From Halopseudomonas xinjiangensis (GTDB lineage Bacteria > Pseudomonadota > Gammaproteobacteria > Pseudomonadales > Pseudomonadaceae): a DNA stretch of 64,000 nucleotides. Positions within the stretch are counted from its first letter, which is position 1. Every line of letters begins with the position of its first letter. The notes beneath the pieces are model-generated. The model saw nothing but the letters and a program-made list of their open reading frames with translations, was not told the DNA's origin and made no database searches. A program made the position numbers and the translations under genes. The stretch lies in assembly GCF_900104945.1 (NCBI RefSeq), contig NZ_LT629736.1, forward strand, positions 310,001 to 374,000. Reading direction: 5' to 3'. This document shows, in pieces, positions 15,780-24,919 of this stretch.

Positions 15780-18200
15780 ATGACCAACGAAGCCGCTCCG
15801 CTGCGCCTGTCCCCCGAACAGCTTACCGCTCCCATTGACCTCGGAAGCCTCGGCTTCGTTACCACCGATGACCTCGATCCATTCCGCGGCATTCTCGGAC
15901 AGGACCGTGCGGTTGAGGCGCTTCAGTTCGGTGTGGCCATGCACCGCCCTGGCTACAACGTGTTCGTGATGGGTGAGCCCGGTACCGGACGCTTCTCCTA
16001 CGTGATGCACTACCTGCGGGCCGAGGCCAAGCGCCAGATATGTCCCGAGGACTGCGTTTACGTCAACAATTTCGAAGAACCGCGCGAGCCCTGGGTGCTC
16101 AATCTGTCGCCGGGCACGGCGAGCGAGTTGCTGGATGATATCGAGAAGCTGATCGATAACCTGCTGGCGACCTTCCCGGCGGTCTTCGAACATCCCGCGT
16201 TTCAGCAGAAGAAGAGCGCCATTGACCGCGCTTTCAATCAGCGCTACGACAAGGCTATTGATACGGTCGAGCGAAAGGCACTGGAGCACAGCATCGCGGT
16301 GTATCGTGATGCGCAGAACATCGCTTTTACGCCCATGAAGGATGGCAAGGCGCTGGACGAGGCGGAGTTCGCCCAACTGCCTGAAGCCGAGCGTGAACAG
16401 TTCCATCTCGATATCGCCGAGCTCGAGGAAGTACTCAACGAGTCGCTGTCCAGCCTTCCACAATGGAAACGCGAGTCGAGCAATCAACTGCGCGAGCTCA
16501 ATGAACAAACCATCAACGAGGCTATCGGGCCCTTGCTTGATCCGTTACTCGACCGGTATCAGGGGAATCCGCGAGTTTGCGATTATTTGCAGGCCATGCG
16601 TAACAACCTGCTCAAGACCGTCATAGATCAGCTGGTCGAAGAGCGCGCGCTGGAAGCGCGACCCGATGCATATAAGAAGCTGCTGCTTACCGAGCAATAT
16701 TCGCCGAGCCTGATCGTAGGACATCCGGCCTGCGGCGGGGCGCCGGTGGTGCATGAGCCGCATCCGTCCTACGACAACCTGTTTGGTCGCATCGAATACA
16801 GCTCGGAGCAGGGTGCCCTGGTCACCAGCTATCGGCATATCCGTCCCGGTGCATTGCACCGCGCCAACGGCGGCTATCTGGTAATCGAGGCGGAAAAACT
16901 GCTCGGTGAGCCCTTCGTCTGGGAGGCGCTCAAGCGTGCGCTGCATTCCAGACAGCTGAAAACCGAATCGCCCTGGGCCGAGCTTGGCCGATTGACCACG
17001 GTCACCTTGACGCCCCAGGTCATTCCGCTGTCCGTCAAGCTGGTGCTGATCGGCTCGCGTCACGTGTATTACACCTTGCAGGACCTGGATCCGGACTTTC
17101 AGGAGATGTTTCGCGTGCTGGTCGATTTCGACGAGGACCTGCCGCGCACCGCCGACAGCATCGAGGGCATGGCTCAACTGCTGAAGACCCGGACGTCCGA
17201 GGAGGGCTTGTCCCCGCTGACGGCCGCTGCGGTCGCCCGTGTGTTGACCTACAGCGCGCGATTGGCGGAGCATCAGCAGCGACTGTCTGCGCGTATCAGC
17301 GACATTTTCCAGCTGGTCGCCGAGGCTGACTTCATCCGCCAGCTCGCAGGAGATCCGCTGACCGATACGGGGCATATCGAGCGTGCGCTGCGAGCCAAGG
17401 AAACCCGCACCGGACGCGTCAGTGCGCGGATCCGCGAGGATATGCTGTCAGGGGTGATCCTGATCGATACCGACGGTGCCGCGGTAGGCAAATGCAACGG
17501 CCTGACAGTACTCGAGGTCGGTGATTCGGTGTTTGGCGTTCCCGCGCGGATCAGCGCGACGGTTTACCCGGGCGGTAATGGCATCGTCGACATCGAACGG
17601 GAAGTCAATCTGGGGCAGCCGATCCACTCCAAGGGCGTGATGATTCTGACCGGTTACCTTGGCAGCCGCTTCGCTCAGCATTTTCCGTTGGAAATCTCCG
17701 CCAGCATCGCGCTCGAGCAATCCTACGGTTACGTGGACGGCGACAGTGCCTCGCTGGGCGAGGTATGCGCGCTGATCTCCGCGTTGTCGCGCACGCCCCT
17801 CAAACAGTCTTTCGCGATTACCGGCTCGATCAACCAGTTTGGCGAAGTGCAGGCTGTCGGTGGGGTGAACGAAAAGATCGAGGGTTTCTTCCGCCTGTGT
17901 CAGGCGCGTGGGCTCACCGGAGAACAGGGCGCTATCATTCCGCATTCCAACGTACCTAATCTGATGCTCGACCAGTCCGTGCTCGACGCCGTCAAGGAAG
18001 GTCTCTTCGCGATCTATGCCGTGCGGCACGTCGACGAAGCCATGGCGCTGTTGTCGGGGCAGGAGGTCGGTTCCGCCAACGACCGTGGCGAATATCCTGC
18101 CGGCAGCGTCAACGCGTTGGTGGTCGAGCGGCTGCGGGAAATATGCGAGCGAGACCAGGAGCGCGAGGAGGATAGCGACACCGACACGCAAAAGGACTGA
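15780..18200 (+). CDS. Lon-related ATP-dependent protease (AAA_32/Lon_C type)
   Basis: An 806-residue cytosolic AAA+ protease. The ATG at 15780 follows AGGA and is preferred to the TTG just before it. The nucleotide site reads GEPGTGRFS (65-73), with Arg where Walker A has Lys, followed by a long insertion with coiled-coil character (about 120-290). The C-terminal proteolytic domain has the Lon Ser-Lys dyad: Ser656 in GDSASLGE and Lys699 in VNEKIEGF, 43 residues apart exactly as in Lon. This matches the family often called Lon-related putative ATP-dependent protease. Its substrates are unknown. Canonical lon is not in this window. Confidence 0.92.
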   Translation: MTNEAAPLRLSPEQLTAPIDLGSLGFVTTDDLDPFRGILGQDRAVEALQFGVAMHRPGYNVFVMGEPGTGRFSYVMHYLRAEAKRQICPEDCVYVNNFEEPREPWVLNLSPGTASELLDDIEKLIDNLLATFPAVFEHPAFQQKKSAIDRAFNQRYDKAIDTVERKALEHSIAVYRDAQNIAFTPMKDGKALDEAEFAQLPEAEREQFHLDIAELEEVLNESLSSLPQWKRESSNQLRELNEQTINEAIGPLLDPLLDRYQGNPRVCDYLQAMRNNLLKTVIDQLVEERALEARPDAYKKLLLTEQYSPSLIVGHPACGGAPVVHEPHPSYDNLFGRIEYSSEQGALVTSYRHIRPGALHRANGGYLVIEAEKLLGEPFVWEALKRALHSRQLKTESPWAELGRLTTVTLTPQVIPLSVKLVLIGSRHVYYTLQDLDPDFQEMFRVLVDFDEDLPRTADSIEGMAQLLKTRTSEEGLSPLTAAAVARVLTYSARLAEHQQRLSARISDIFQLVAEADFIRQLAGDPLTDTGHIERALRAKETRTGRVSARIREDMLSGVILIDTDGAAVGKCNGLTVLEVGDSVFGVPARISATVYPGGNGIVDIEREVNLGQPIHSKGVMILTGYLGSRFAQHFPLEISASIALEQSYGYVDGDSASLGEVCALISALSRTPLKQSFAITGSINQFGEVQAVGGVNEKIEGFFRLCQARGLTGEQGAIIPHSNVPNLMLDQSVLDAVKEGLFAIYAVRHVDEAMALLSGQEVGSANDRGEYPAGSVNALVVERLREICERDQEREEDSDTDTQKD

Positions 18201-18246
18201 TCAGTCCTTGATCAACCGGACCGGAGCCGCATGGCATCTGGTCCGG
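18192..18246 (+). terminator. Palindrome over the stop codon and possible terminator of the Lon-like gene
   Basis: An 18-base perfect palindrome (18192-18209, centred on TGATCA) includes the stop codon. A second hairpin with arms CCGGACC/GGTCCGG (18216-18222 and 18240-18246, loop 17) is followed by a C-run and CTTTAATC. Either could end transcription. The lack of a good T-run keeps confidence low. Confidence 0.45.
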
Positions 18247-18275
18247 CCCCCCCTTTAATCATCTTACCAACAGAC

Positions 18276-18296
18276 TTATACACAGATTATGTGGAC
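18276..18296. promoter_or_regulatory. DnaA-box-like inverted pair 1
   Basis: TTATACACA (a DnaA box with the allowed A at position 5) is followed after five bases by TGTGGAC, the core of a box on the opposite strand. The arrangement is shared with the pair at 18702-18722. Confidence 0.55.
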
Positions 18297-18701
18297 GGCT
18301 CGTGCAGCTAGCATCGACCCTGTATGGCTGTCAATCCTTGACATTGAGACGACTAAACATTTCTTTCGGGGAAAAGTTCCCCGCTTCGCTTGGGTCCGCT
18401 GTGGCCGGTCGCGGGGCTTGGTCTGGCCGACAAGCGGTCGCTGTCGGTGCTGGTTGTCTGATTTTACTTAACTTTATGTTTTTAAAAAGAATACCGGAAG
18501 TTGTGGGCGGCGCCGCAGCGTGCAATGCGCGCAACGCGGCGTCCGGAGCGCGATGCTTCCGAAGCGAGCATTCCGGTGTTTCTGCCGGGGCAGGACGCCC
18601 GGTAGCCTGCGTTTGCTGAGTTTTGATCGCTTTTTGACCGTTTCGGCGAAACGCTGTGCGTAGCTGGCCTTCGAGGCGAAGTCGAGGCGCTGCCCACAGA
18701 G

Positions 18702-18722
18702 TTATCCACAAGTTCTGTGGAC
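18702..18722. promoter_or_regulatory. DnaA-box inverted pair 2 (exact TTATCCACA)
   Basis: An exact consensus DnaA box TTATCCACA is followed by AGTTC and TGTGGAC on the opposite strand. It lies about 180 bases before the UPF0114 gene. A single exact box can occur by chance, but the repetition of the whole pair 426 bases apart is less likely to be accidental. Confidence 0.6.
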
Positions 18723-18898
18723 AGGTTTAACGCCCCGTTTTTGTCCATGCTTGATATCGTAGTGCCTTCATCCGAGGCCGGGCTGTCGGCTGACTTCGCA
18801 GCATCTGGAAGTGAATTGCTTCTCCGTTTGGGTTGGTGGTGTTTTATGATGTCGCCCCTGGCTGCGGTGGCGGCTTCGAATCTGGAGGCAAGCGGTTA

Positions 18899-19390
18899 AT
18901 GGAACGTATTTTCGAAAACCTGATGTACTCGGCGCGCTGGATCCTGGCGCCGATCTATCTGGGTCTCTCGCTGGCTCTGCTGGCGCTGGCAGTGAAATTC
19001 TTTCAGGAGGTCTTTCATCTCCTGCCGCACATCCTCGAAGTGGCTGAAGCGGATCTGATTCTGGTCGTCCTGTCCCTGGTGGACATGGCGCTGGTCGGCG
19101 GCCTGCTGGTGATGGTGATGATCTCCGGCTACGAAAACTTCGTATCCCAGCTCGACATCGATGAGGGCAAGGAGAAGCTAAGCTGGCTGGGCAAGATGGA
19201 TTCCAGTTCGCTGAAGATGAAGGTGGCGGCCTCGATCGTCGCCATTTCGTCGATTCATTTGCTCAAGGTGTTCATGAACGCCACCAATATCGAGAACGAC
19301 AAGCTCATGTGGTACGTGATTATCCATATGACGTTTGTGCTTTCGGCGTTCGGCATGGGACTGCTGGACAAGCTCACTCACAAGCACTGA
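18899..19390 (+). CDS. UPF0114 family inner-membrane protein (YqhA-like)
   Basis: A 163-residue membrane protein starting [28 protein letters not shown], with four hydrophobic helices (about 13-33, 52-78, 105-125 and 135-155). It contains the family-typical stretch [13 protein letters not shown] and the C-terminal DKLTHKH. The ATG at 18899 follows TGGAGG at a good distance; an upstream in-frame GTG has no support. The family (TIGR00645/YqhA) has no established function, although it is widespread and sometimes linked to stress or ion homeostasis. It is convergent with rlmG. Confidence 0.9.
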   Translation: MERIFENLMYSARWILAPIYLGLSLALLALAVKFFQEVFHLLPHILEVAEADLILVVLSLVDMALVGGLLVMVMISGYENFVSQLDIDEGKEKLSWLGKMDSSSLKMKVAASIVAISSIHLLKVFMNATNIENDKLMWYVIIHMTFVLSAFGMGLLDKLTHKH

Positions 19391-19438
19391 GACCGGCCAG
19401 CGGTATCATCGAATGGGCGTGAACAGGCGCCAAGACGC

Positions 19439-20563
19439 TCAGCCCTTGGTAGCCTCAAGCACGACGAACTTGGAGGTCGCCCCCAGCTGCTTCACATCTT
19501 TGAACAGTCGCTTCAGGGTGACGTGATAGCCCAGATGCCGGTTGCCGACGATGATCAGCCGGCCGCCCTCGGCCAGCGCCGCTCGGCTCTGCCTGAATAG
19601 CCCCTGGGCTATCTCGTCGCCAACGACCTGTTGCTGATGAAACGGCGGATTGCACAGAATCAGGTCGGCGCTGCCCGGCCGGGTATCGATCAGGCCGTCG
19701 GAGACGATGAAGTCAGCGTCCCGATCACCGAACGCCGCACGTGCATTGAGCCGGGCCGAGGCGACCGCTGCGTAGGACTCGTCGACAAAGGTGACCTGGG
19801 CCTGGGGGTTGCGCAGCGCTGCGACGATGCCCAGCGCGCCGTTGCCGCAGCCAAGGTCGATGATGTGACGAGCGGTCGGGTCTACCGGGATATGCGGAAG
19901 CAGGGCGCGCGTGCCGATATCGAGCCTGTCCCGTGAGAACACTCCCGGCAGGTTGATCAGTGCGACGTCTGCTTCCGGCAGCGGATACCGTGTACTGAGG
20001 TCAGGGGTCGATTCACCCAGCGCCGGGTCCAGCGTTGCCGTCAGCAGCCGCGCCTTTTTCCACCCGAGCGAAGCCTGATACGGGCCGATGTGTTTTGCCA
20101 GCAGGTCGCCCGCGCTGGGCGGCAGATGCTTGATCATCGCTGCGGCCACCACCTTAGCCCCAGGCTCAAGATGCGGACGCAGTGCGACCAGTTGCTGCTC
20201 GAGCAGGGTCAGGCTCTTGGGTATGCGCAACAACACGCGGTCGACGCTTCCTTCGGGGACGTGCTGGCTATCGATAACCGGAACGGCGTCTTCAGGAAGG
20301 CCGTTTTTCCTCAGATTCTGGCGCAGGGCGCGTTCGGCCAAGTGCGAGTCTCCCCAGGCCTGCGGCGACTGGCCAGCCAATGCGCAGCCCAGCGCGCCGA
20401 ACTGATCATTCACCACAAGCACCCTGCCGCTTGGCGAAGGGTCTTCGGCTAGCGCGTTGAGCAGGTACAGGTCAGCCGCATCGAATGGTTGCAGCGTCGG
20501 ATTCCGCGTCGGGGGGTAGCGCTCGAGCTGTACGGTTCCGAACGGCGTATCGCAGTTATGCAT
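19439..20563 (-). CDS. rlmG: 23S rRNA (guanine-1835-N2)-methyltransferase RlmG
   Basis: A 374-residue SAM-dependent methyltransferase of the RsmC/RlmG group that methylates G1835 in 23S rRNA. The N-terminal half is a catalytically inert methyltransferase-like domain. The C-terminal half has motif I IDLGCGNGALGI and the catalytic NPPF motif (LILCNPPFHQQQ) typical of N2-guanine methyltransferases. The length equals that of the family (375-380). The start MHNCDTPFGTVQLERYP fits known homologues. It is followed on the same strand by neither mscL nor pap in an operon: mscL lies 90 bases upstream with its own spacing. Confidence 0.95.
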   Translation of the reverse strand: MHNCDTPFGTVQLERYPPTRNPTLQPFDAADLYLLNALAEDPSPSGRVLVVNDQFGALGCALAGQSPQAWGDSHLAERALRQNLRKNGLPEDAVPVIDSQHVPEGSVDRVLLRIPKSLTLLEQQLVALRPHLEPGAKVVAAAMIKHLPPSAGDLLAKHIGPYQASLGWKKARLLTATLDPALGESTPDLSTRYPLPEADVALINLPGVFSRDRLDIGTRALLPHIPVDPTARHIIDLGCGNGALGIVAALRNPQAQVTFVDESYAAVASARLNARAAFGDRDADFIVSDGLIDTRPGSADLILCNPPFHQQQVVGDEIAQGLFRQSRAALAEGGRLIIVGNRHLGYHVTLKRLFKDVKQLGATSKFVVLEATKG

Positions 20564-20653
20564 GGGACGGTCAGGCCTGGGATGGATGGCGCAGTATAAC
20601 CCAGGCCGTAGACGCCGGCTGAGCAGCTCCGCTCGGCCGGCCCGGGACGTCGT

Positions 20654-21064
20654 TCAATCGCGCTGTTGCGCCTTGAGCAGATCGCGGATGTCCGTCAGCA
20701 ATACTTCCTGCTTGCTCGGCGGATTGGGTGGTGGCGGAACATCAGCTTCCTTGCGGCGCATGCTGTTGATGACCTTCACGGCAATGAATACGGCGAGCGC
20801 GACGATAAGAAAGTCGATGACGTTCTTGATGAACAGTCCGTAGCCAAGGGTCACTGCGGCCTGACCGCCCTCGGCTTCGCGCAGTACGACGGCGAGATCG
20901 ACAAAATCCACGCCGCCGATCAGCATGCCCAGCGGCGGCATGAAAATGTCCGCTACCAGCGAAGAAACGACCTTGTTGAACGCCGCGCCGATGATGATAC
21001 CCACGGCCATGTCGATGACATTGCCGCGCATGGCGAAGCTCTTGAATTCACTCAGCAGGCTCAT
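20654..21064 (-). CDS. mscL: Large-conductance mechanosensitive channel MscL
   Basis: A 136-residue inner-membrane channel that opens upon hypo-osmotic membrane tension. The hallmark N-terminus [31 protein letters not shown] covers the amphipathic helix S1 and the pore-lining TM1. TM2 lies at about 74-97 ([23 protein letters not shown]), followed by the cytoplasmic helix with a Pro-rich linker. The length is standard. The gene stands alone between pap and rlmG on the minus strand. Confidence 0.98.
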   Translation of the reverse strand: MSLLSEFKSFAMRGNVIDMAVGIIIGAAFNKVVSSLVADIFMPPLGMLIGGVDFVDLAVVLREAEGGQAAVTLGYGLFIKNVIDFLIVALAVFIAVKVINSMRRKEADVPPPPNPPSKQEVLLTDIRDLLKAQQRD

Positions 21065-21099
21065 TGTTTCCTCAGCAACAAGATTTCATGGCGTGGAGC

Positions 21100-22554
21100 C
21101 TAGCGTAACCCGAGCGCTGTCTCCAGACTTTCGCAGACGATACGCAGCGTTTCGACCCGCGCGTAGCGCTTGTCTTCTGCCGGAATCAGGTGCCAGGGCG
21201 CCTTTGGCGTGCTGGTGCGCATCACCATGTCATTCATTGCCTGCTGGTAGGCCGGCCATTGCTTGCGATTGCGCCAGTCTTCCTCGGTCAGCTTGTAGCG
21301 TTTGACTGGCGACTGCTCACGTGCTTCGAAGCGTTGCAGCTGCTCTTTTTCGCTGATCGCCAGCCAGAACTTGACGATCACCGTGCCGGAGTCGAGGAGC
21401 TGACGCTCGAAGTCGTTGATTTCGGCGTAAGCGCGGCGCCAATCGTTATCCGCCGCAAAACCTTCGACACGCTCGACCAGCACCCGTCCGTAGTAGCTGC
21501 GATCGAACACCACCACGGAGCCAGGGCTGGGAATGCGTCGCCAGAAGCGCCACAGATATGGATGGCTCCGCTCCTCGGCAGTCGGTGCGCTGGTGCCGTG
21601 CACACGCAGGTAGCGCGGATCGAGACATTCGGTGATGCGGCGGATCGAACCGCCCTTGCCGGCGGCGTCGGTGCCCTCGAATACCAGCAGCAGGCTGCGC
21701 TCAGCGAAGCCGGGATGTCGGATCAGCTCGCGCAGTCGTTTCTGATACTGCTCGAGCTGCTCCTTGTAAACTGGCTTGTCCAACGCCTTGCTGAAATCCA
21801 GCTGATCCTGCAGGCGGTCGGGGGAGCCTATCCAGTGAACCGGTGGCTGTTCGTCATCGCTTTCCATGAGCCTGACGCTGGCTTCCAGCACCAGTTCGCC
21901 AATGCGCATGTCGCGATAATCGGAATCGTGGCTGTGTACCTGATGCCAGGGGGCTAGCTCGGTCGAGGTCAGCTCGCGCATCCGCGCCGCCGCGGTGCGA
22001 ACATCTTCGTAGTCTGCGGCGCTGAACTCGCCCCACTCGCGCATGGCGACAGGCTGTTCGCTGGGATCGAGGGCCAGGCGCTGCTGCTCACTGGCGTGCC
22101 GGGGCGTCAGATGCAGCCACAGTTTGATAATGCCGACACCTTCGGCGATCAGCAGCTGCTCGAAACGAACCAGCTCACACATGTGTTCGTCGAACTGTTC
22201 GCGACTGATTTCCCCCCGGCTGTACTGCATCAGCGGTTGGTGGTACCAGGAACCAAGATAAAATCCGATCTCGCCATCGGGCGGCAGGCTGCGCCAGTAA
22301 CGCCACAGTCTCGGCATCCTGGCGTCGATAGCCTGAGGCAGGCTGAACGCGCGGGTGTTCAAGTGACGATTATCCAGCCGCTTGTAAAAGGCATAGATCG
22401 CCTCGGCCTTGCCGGCAAAATCGTTACCGCTGATCAATACCAGCAGCGGCCCGCGGCCGGACCGGCGCAGTTCATACTGTGCGTCGAGCAGGGCTTCGGT
22501 CAGCGCCGCGTCCAGCTTTTTAAGATCTTTCTTCGATAGCTTGGTTTCGCTCAT
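21100..22554 (-). CDS. pap: Polyphosphate:AMP phosphotransferase (two-domain PPK2)
   Basis: A 484-residue cytosolic enzyme with two PPK2-type kinase domains. It transfers phosphate from polyphosphate to AMP, giving ADP. The N-terminal domain has ISGNDFAGKAEAIY and the C-terminal domain the more canonical FEGTDAAGKGGSIRRI, with the lid/Walker B stretch VVFDRSYYGRVLVERVEGF. The length and duplicated organisation match the class II PPK2 (PAP) studied in Acinetobacter and P. aeruginosa. The EAL gene upstream ends directly at the base before this start codon, so the two genes are probably co-transcribed. Confidence 0.95.
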   Translation of the reverse strand: MSETKLSKKDLKKLDAALTEALLDAQYELRRSGRGPLLVLISGNDFAGKAEAIYAFYKRLDNRHLNTRAFSLPQAIDARMPRLWRYWRSLPPDGEIGFYLGSWYHQPLMQYSRGEISREQFDEHMCELVRFEQLLIAEGVGIIKLWLHLTPRHASEQQRLALDPSEQPVAMREWGEFSAADYEDVRTAAARMRELTSTELAPWHQVHSHDSDYRDMRIGELVLEASVRLMESDDEQPPVHWIGSPDRLQDQLDFSKALDKPVYKEQLEQYQKRLRELIRHPGFAERSLLLVFEGTDAAGKGGSIRRITECLDPRYLRVHGTSAPTAEERSHPYLWRFWRRIPSPGSVVVFDRSYYGRVLVERVEGFAADNDWRRAYAEINDFERQLLDSGTVIVKFWLAISEKEQLQRFEAREQSPVKRYKLTEEDWRNRKQWPAYQQAMNDMVMRTSTPKAPWHLIPAEDKRYARVETLRIVCESLETALGLR

Positions 22555-23310
22555 CTATGGCCAGTTCACCTCGGGGAGCTGCTCGAATGCGGGTTTGGCG
22601 AACAGATAACCCTGGAACAGGTGGATGCCGAGTCCCTTGAGAAAGTCTAGCTCGCCGATACTTTCAATGCCTTCGGCGATAATGGTGATGTTGAGAGTCC
22701 TGGCGACGCCGACAATTCCCTGAACGATAGCCTGGCGCACTGGGTGCGAGTCGATATCGCGGATGATTTCCATGTCCAGCTTGATGATGTCCGGCTGGAA
22801 TTCCGCCAACAGGTTCAGCCCTGAGTAGCCCGCACCGAAGTCGTCGATGGCGGTCTGGAAGCCTTGTCGCTTGTATTCGGTCATGATGGATTTGAGGTGA
22901 GTCTTTTCCACCATGCGCTCGTTTTCGGTTACCTCGAAAATCAACCGGTCGGTCGGAAACCCGACCCGACGCGCCACTTCCAGGGTTGCGCGGATGCAGG
23001 TGGCGGCCTGATAGACGGCGTTGGGCAGGAAATTGATGCTGACGAAGCAGGGTATTCCCAGCCGAGCTGCGAGCTCCACTGCCTTGACTCGGCAAGACTG
23101 GTCGAACGTGTAGCGATTGTCCGGTGTAACCTGAGCCAAAATGCCCAGGGCACCGCTGCCATCCAGACCTCTGACCAGCGCCTCATAAGCGAAGACGGTC
23201 TTGTCACGGATGTCGACGATCGGCTGGAAAGCCATGGTGAAATCGAAGCCGAGCGATTCGCCGTTTTGGCAGGCGGAGCAAGGTTTGGGCTTTTGTGAAG
23301 CGCTAGACAT
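22555..23310 (-). CDS. EAL-domain c-di-GMP phosphodiesterase (stand-alone)
   Basis: A 251-residue protein, essentially one EAL domain behind a short Cys-containing N-terminus (PCSACQNGE). The ATG at 23310 follows AGGAA; an in-frame ATG at 23358 has no ribosome binding site. Catalytic and metal-binding motifs look intact: EALVRG, NFLPNAVYQ, FEVTENE, DDFGAGYSGL, IKLD, AEGIES and QGYLFAKP. An active phosphodiesterase that cuts c-di-GMP to pGpG is therefore predicted. Its stop codon directly abuts the pap start. No sensor domain is present, so regulation must come from expression, partners or the small N-terminal segment. Confidence 0.9.
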   Translation of the reverse strand: MSSASQKPKPCSACQNGESLGFDFTMAFQPIVDIRDKTVFAYEALVRGLDGSGALGILAQVTPDNRYTFDQSCRVKAVELAARLGIPCFVSINFLPNAVYQAATCIRATLEVARRVGFPTDRLIFEVTENERMVEKTHLKSIMTEYKRQGFQTAIDDFGAGYSGLNLLAEFQPDIIKLDMEIIRDIDSHPVRQAIVQGIVGVARTLNITIIAEGIESIGELDFLKGLGIHLFQGYLFAKPAFEQLPEVNWP

Positions 23311-23426
23311 ACAATAAGTTCCTTTTTTTCCCCAGCCCCACATTATAGTGAAATCCATTTAGGGGCCATGATGTGACAATAGAATGATGGCTAAGTGCCT
23401 TCATCTGACCAATGCAGGAGATTTTT

Positions 23427-24800
23427 TTGGCTAAAAGCAAGCGGATCTACGGCTGCACGGACTGCGGCGCCACCTCAAGCAAATGGTCGGGCCAATGCGC
23501 CGAATGCCAGGCGTGGAATACCCTGATCGAAACCGTGGTCGACACCACGCCTACCGGCGGCAGTGGGGCCGGGCGCACCAGCAACTGGGCTGGCGAACAG
23601 GCCCAGGTCCGAACGCTGGCCGAGGTTTCCACCGAGGAGATGCCACGTCAGGCCAGCGGTTCGTCGGAGCTGGACCGCGTGCTCGGGGGCGGCCTGGTCG
23701 CCGGTTCGGTAGTGCTGATCGGCGGTGATCCGGGCATCGGTAAGTCGACCATTCTTCTTCAAACGTTGTGCCGCCTGGCTCAGGACATGCCGGCGCTCTA
23801 TGTTACCGGTGAGGAGTCCCAACAGCAGGTGGCCATGCGCGCCAGACGACTGGGCTTGCCGGAAGACCGGCTCAAGGTGATGACCGAAACCTGCATCGAG
23901 AGCATCGTCGCTACGGCGCGGCGTGAGCAGCCGAAGGTCATGGTGGTCGACTCGATTCAGACTATTTTTACCGAGCAGTTGCAGTCTGCGCCTGGGGGTG
24001 TTGCCCAGGTGCGCGAGAGTGCGGCGCTCTTGGTGCGCTATGCCAAGCAGAGCGGTACGGCGATCTTTCTGGTGGGTCACGTTACCAAGGAAGGCGCACT
24101 GGCCGGGCCGCGGGTGCTCGAACACATGGTCGACACCGTGCTGTATTTCGAAGGCGAGTCCGACGGGCGCCTGCGCATGCTGCGCGCCGTGAAGAATCGC
24201 TTCGGCGCGGTTAACGAGCTCGGCGTCTTCGCCATGACGGACAAGGGCTTGAAGGAGGTTTCCAATCCGTCGGCGATATTCCTGTCGCGATACGAGGCCC
24301 CAATTCCGGGCAGTGTGGTGATGTCGACATGGGAAGGATCGCGTCCGATGCTGGTCGAGGTGCAGGCGCTGGTCGATACCAGTCATCTCGGTAATCCACG
24401 CCGGGTCACGGTGGGACTGGATCAGAATCGCCTGGCCATGCTCCTGGCGGTGTTGCATCGTCATGGCGGCGTGGCGACCTATGATCAGGACGTGTTCGTC
24501 AACGTGGTCGGTGGGGTAAAGGTGCTGGAAACCGCGTCCGATCTGGCGTTGCTCGCCGCCGTCATGTCCAGCCTGCGCAGCCGGCCCTTGCCGATGGATC
24601 TGATGGTGTTTGGCGAACTGGGTCTTTCAGGAGAAATACGGCCCGTGCCGAGCGGTCAGGAGCGGCTGAAGGAAGCAGCCAAGCATGGCTTCACGCGGGC
24701 GATCGTCCCCAAGGGGAACGCGCCGAAGGAAAACCCCAAGGGGATGACGGTAGTCCCGGTCACCCGGCTGGATGAAGCATTGTCAGCGATTTTCGAGTAG
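23427..24800 (+). CDS. radA: DNA repair protein RadA (branch-migration helicase)
   Basis: Assists RecA-dependent recombination by processing branched intermediates. A C4 zinc finger (CTDCG and CAEC) opens the protein, followed by Walker A GGDPGIGKST, the RadA signature KNRFG in the ATPase domain, and a C-terminal Lon-like domain (MVFGELGLSGEIRPV). I place the start at the TTG of 23427, because AGGAG lies six bases upstream and LAKSKRIYGC fits other RadA N-termini (457 residues). The ATG at 23412 would contain the ribosome binding site itself. It is divergent from the EAL gene and convergent with the PilZ gene. Confidence 0.95.
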   Translation: MAKSKRIYGCTDCGATSSKWSGQCAECQAWNTLIETVVDTTPTGGSGAGRTSNWAGEQAQVRTLAEVSTEEMPRQASGSSELDRVLGGGLVAGSVVLIGGDPGIGKSTILLQTLCRLAQDMPALYVTGEESQQQVAMRARRLGLPEDRLKVMTETCIESIVATARREQPKVMVVDSIQTIFTEQLQSAPGGVAQVRESAALLVRYAKQSGTAIFLVGHVTKEGALAGPRVLEHMVDTVLYFEGESDGRLRMLRAVKNRFGAVNELGVFAMTDKGLKEVSNPSAIFLSRYEAPIPGSVVMSTWEGSRPMLVEVQALVDTSHLGNPRRVTVGLDQNRLAMLLAVLHRHGGVATYDQDVFVNVVGGVKVLETASDLALLAAVMSSLRSRPLPMDLMVFGELGLSGEIRPVPSGQERLKEAAKHGFTRAIVPKGNAPKENPKGMTVVPVTRLDEALSAIFE

Positions 24801-24919
24801 CTCCGTTCGCACTCATGCCCACTGCTGCACGGATTCGTCCTGGCAGTTGTGGGCAGGCCCGCCGAGGCGGGGATGCGAAGGGCAGCTCCATGCTGTTCTG
24901 GTGCACCGCCCCGGCCAGA

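Larger units (their letters stand above)
18247..18898. other. Long non-coding region with inverted DnaA-box pairs and hairpins
   Basis: About 650 bases without a convincing gene. It holds two elements of the same design: TTATACACA-N5-TGTGGAC (18276-18296) and TTATCCACA-N5-TGTGGAC (18702-18722), the second with an exact DnaA box. Between them lie an AT-rich tract (about 18459-18493, TTTTACTTAAC..TTTTTAAAAAG) and a GC-rich stretch rich in small inverted repeats, such as GCTTCCGAAGC near 18553. The ORFs here are low-complexity Arg/Ala/Pro or Ser types without ribosome binding sites. A replication-related, DnaA-titrating or structured-RNA element is possible; none can be proven from sequence. Confidence 0.6.

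Noticed and set aside
18302-18748. Overlapping short ORFs on both strands in the 18.2-18.9 kb gap
   Set aside because: They lack ribosome binding sites and have low-complexity Arg/Ala/Ser/Pro translations. I treat the stretch as non-coding.
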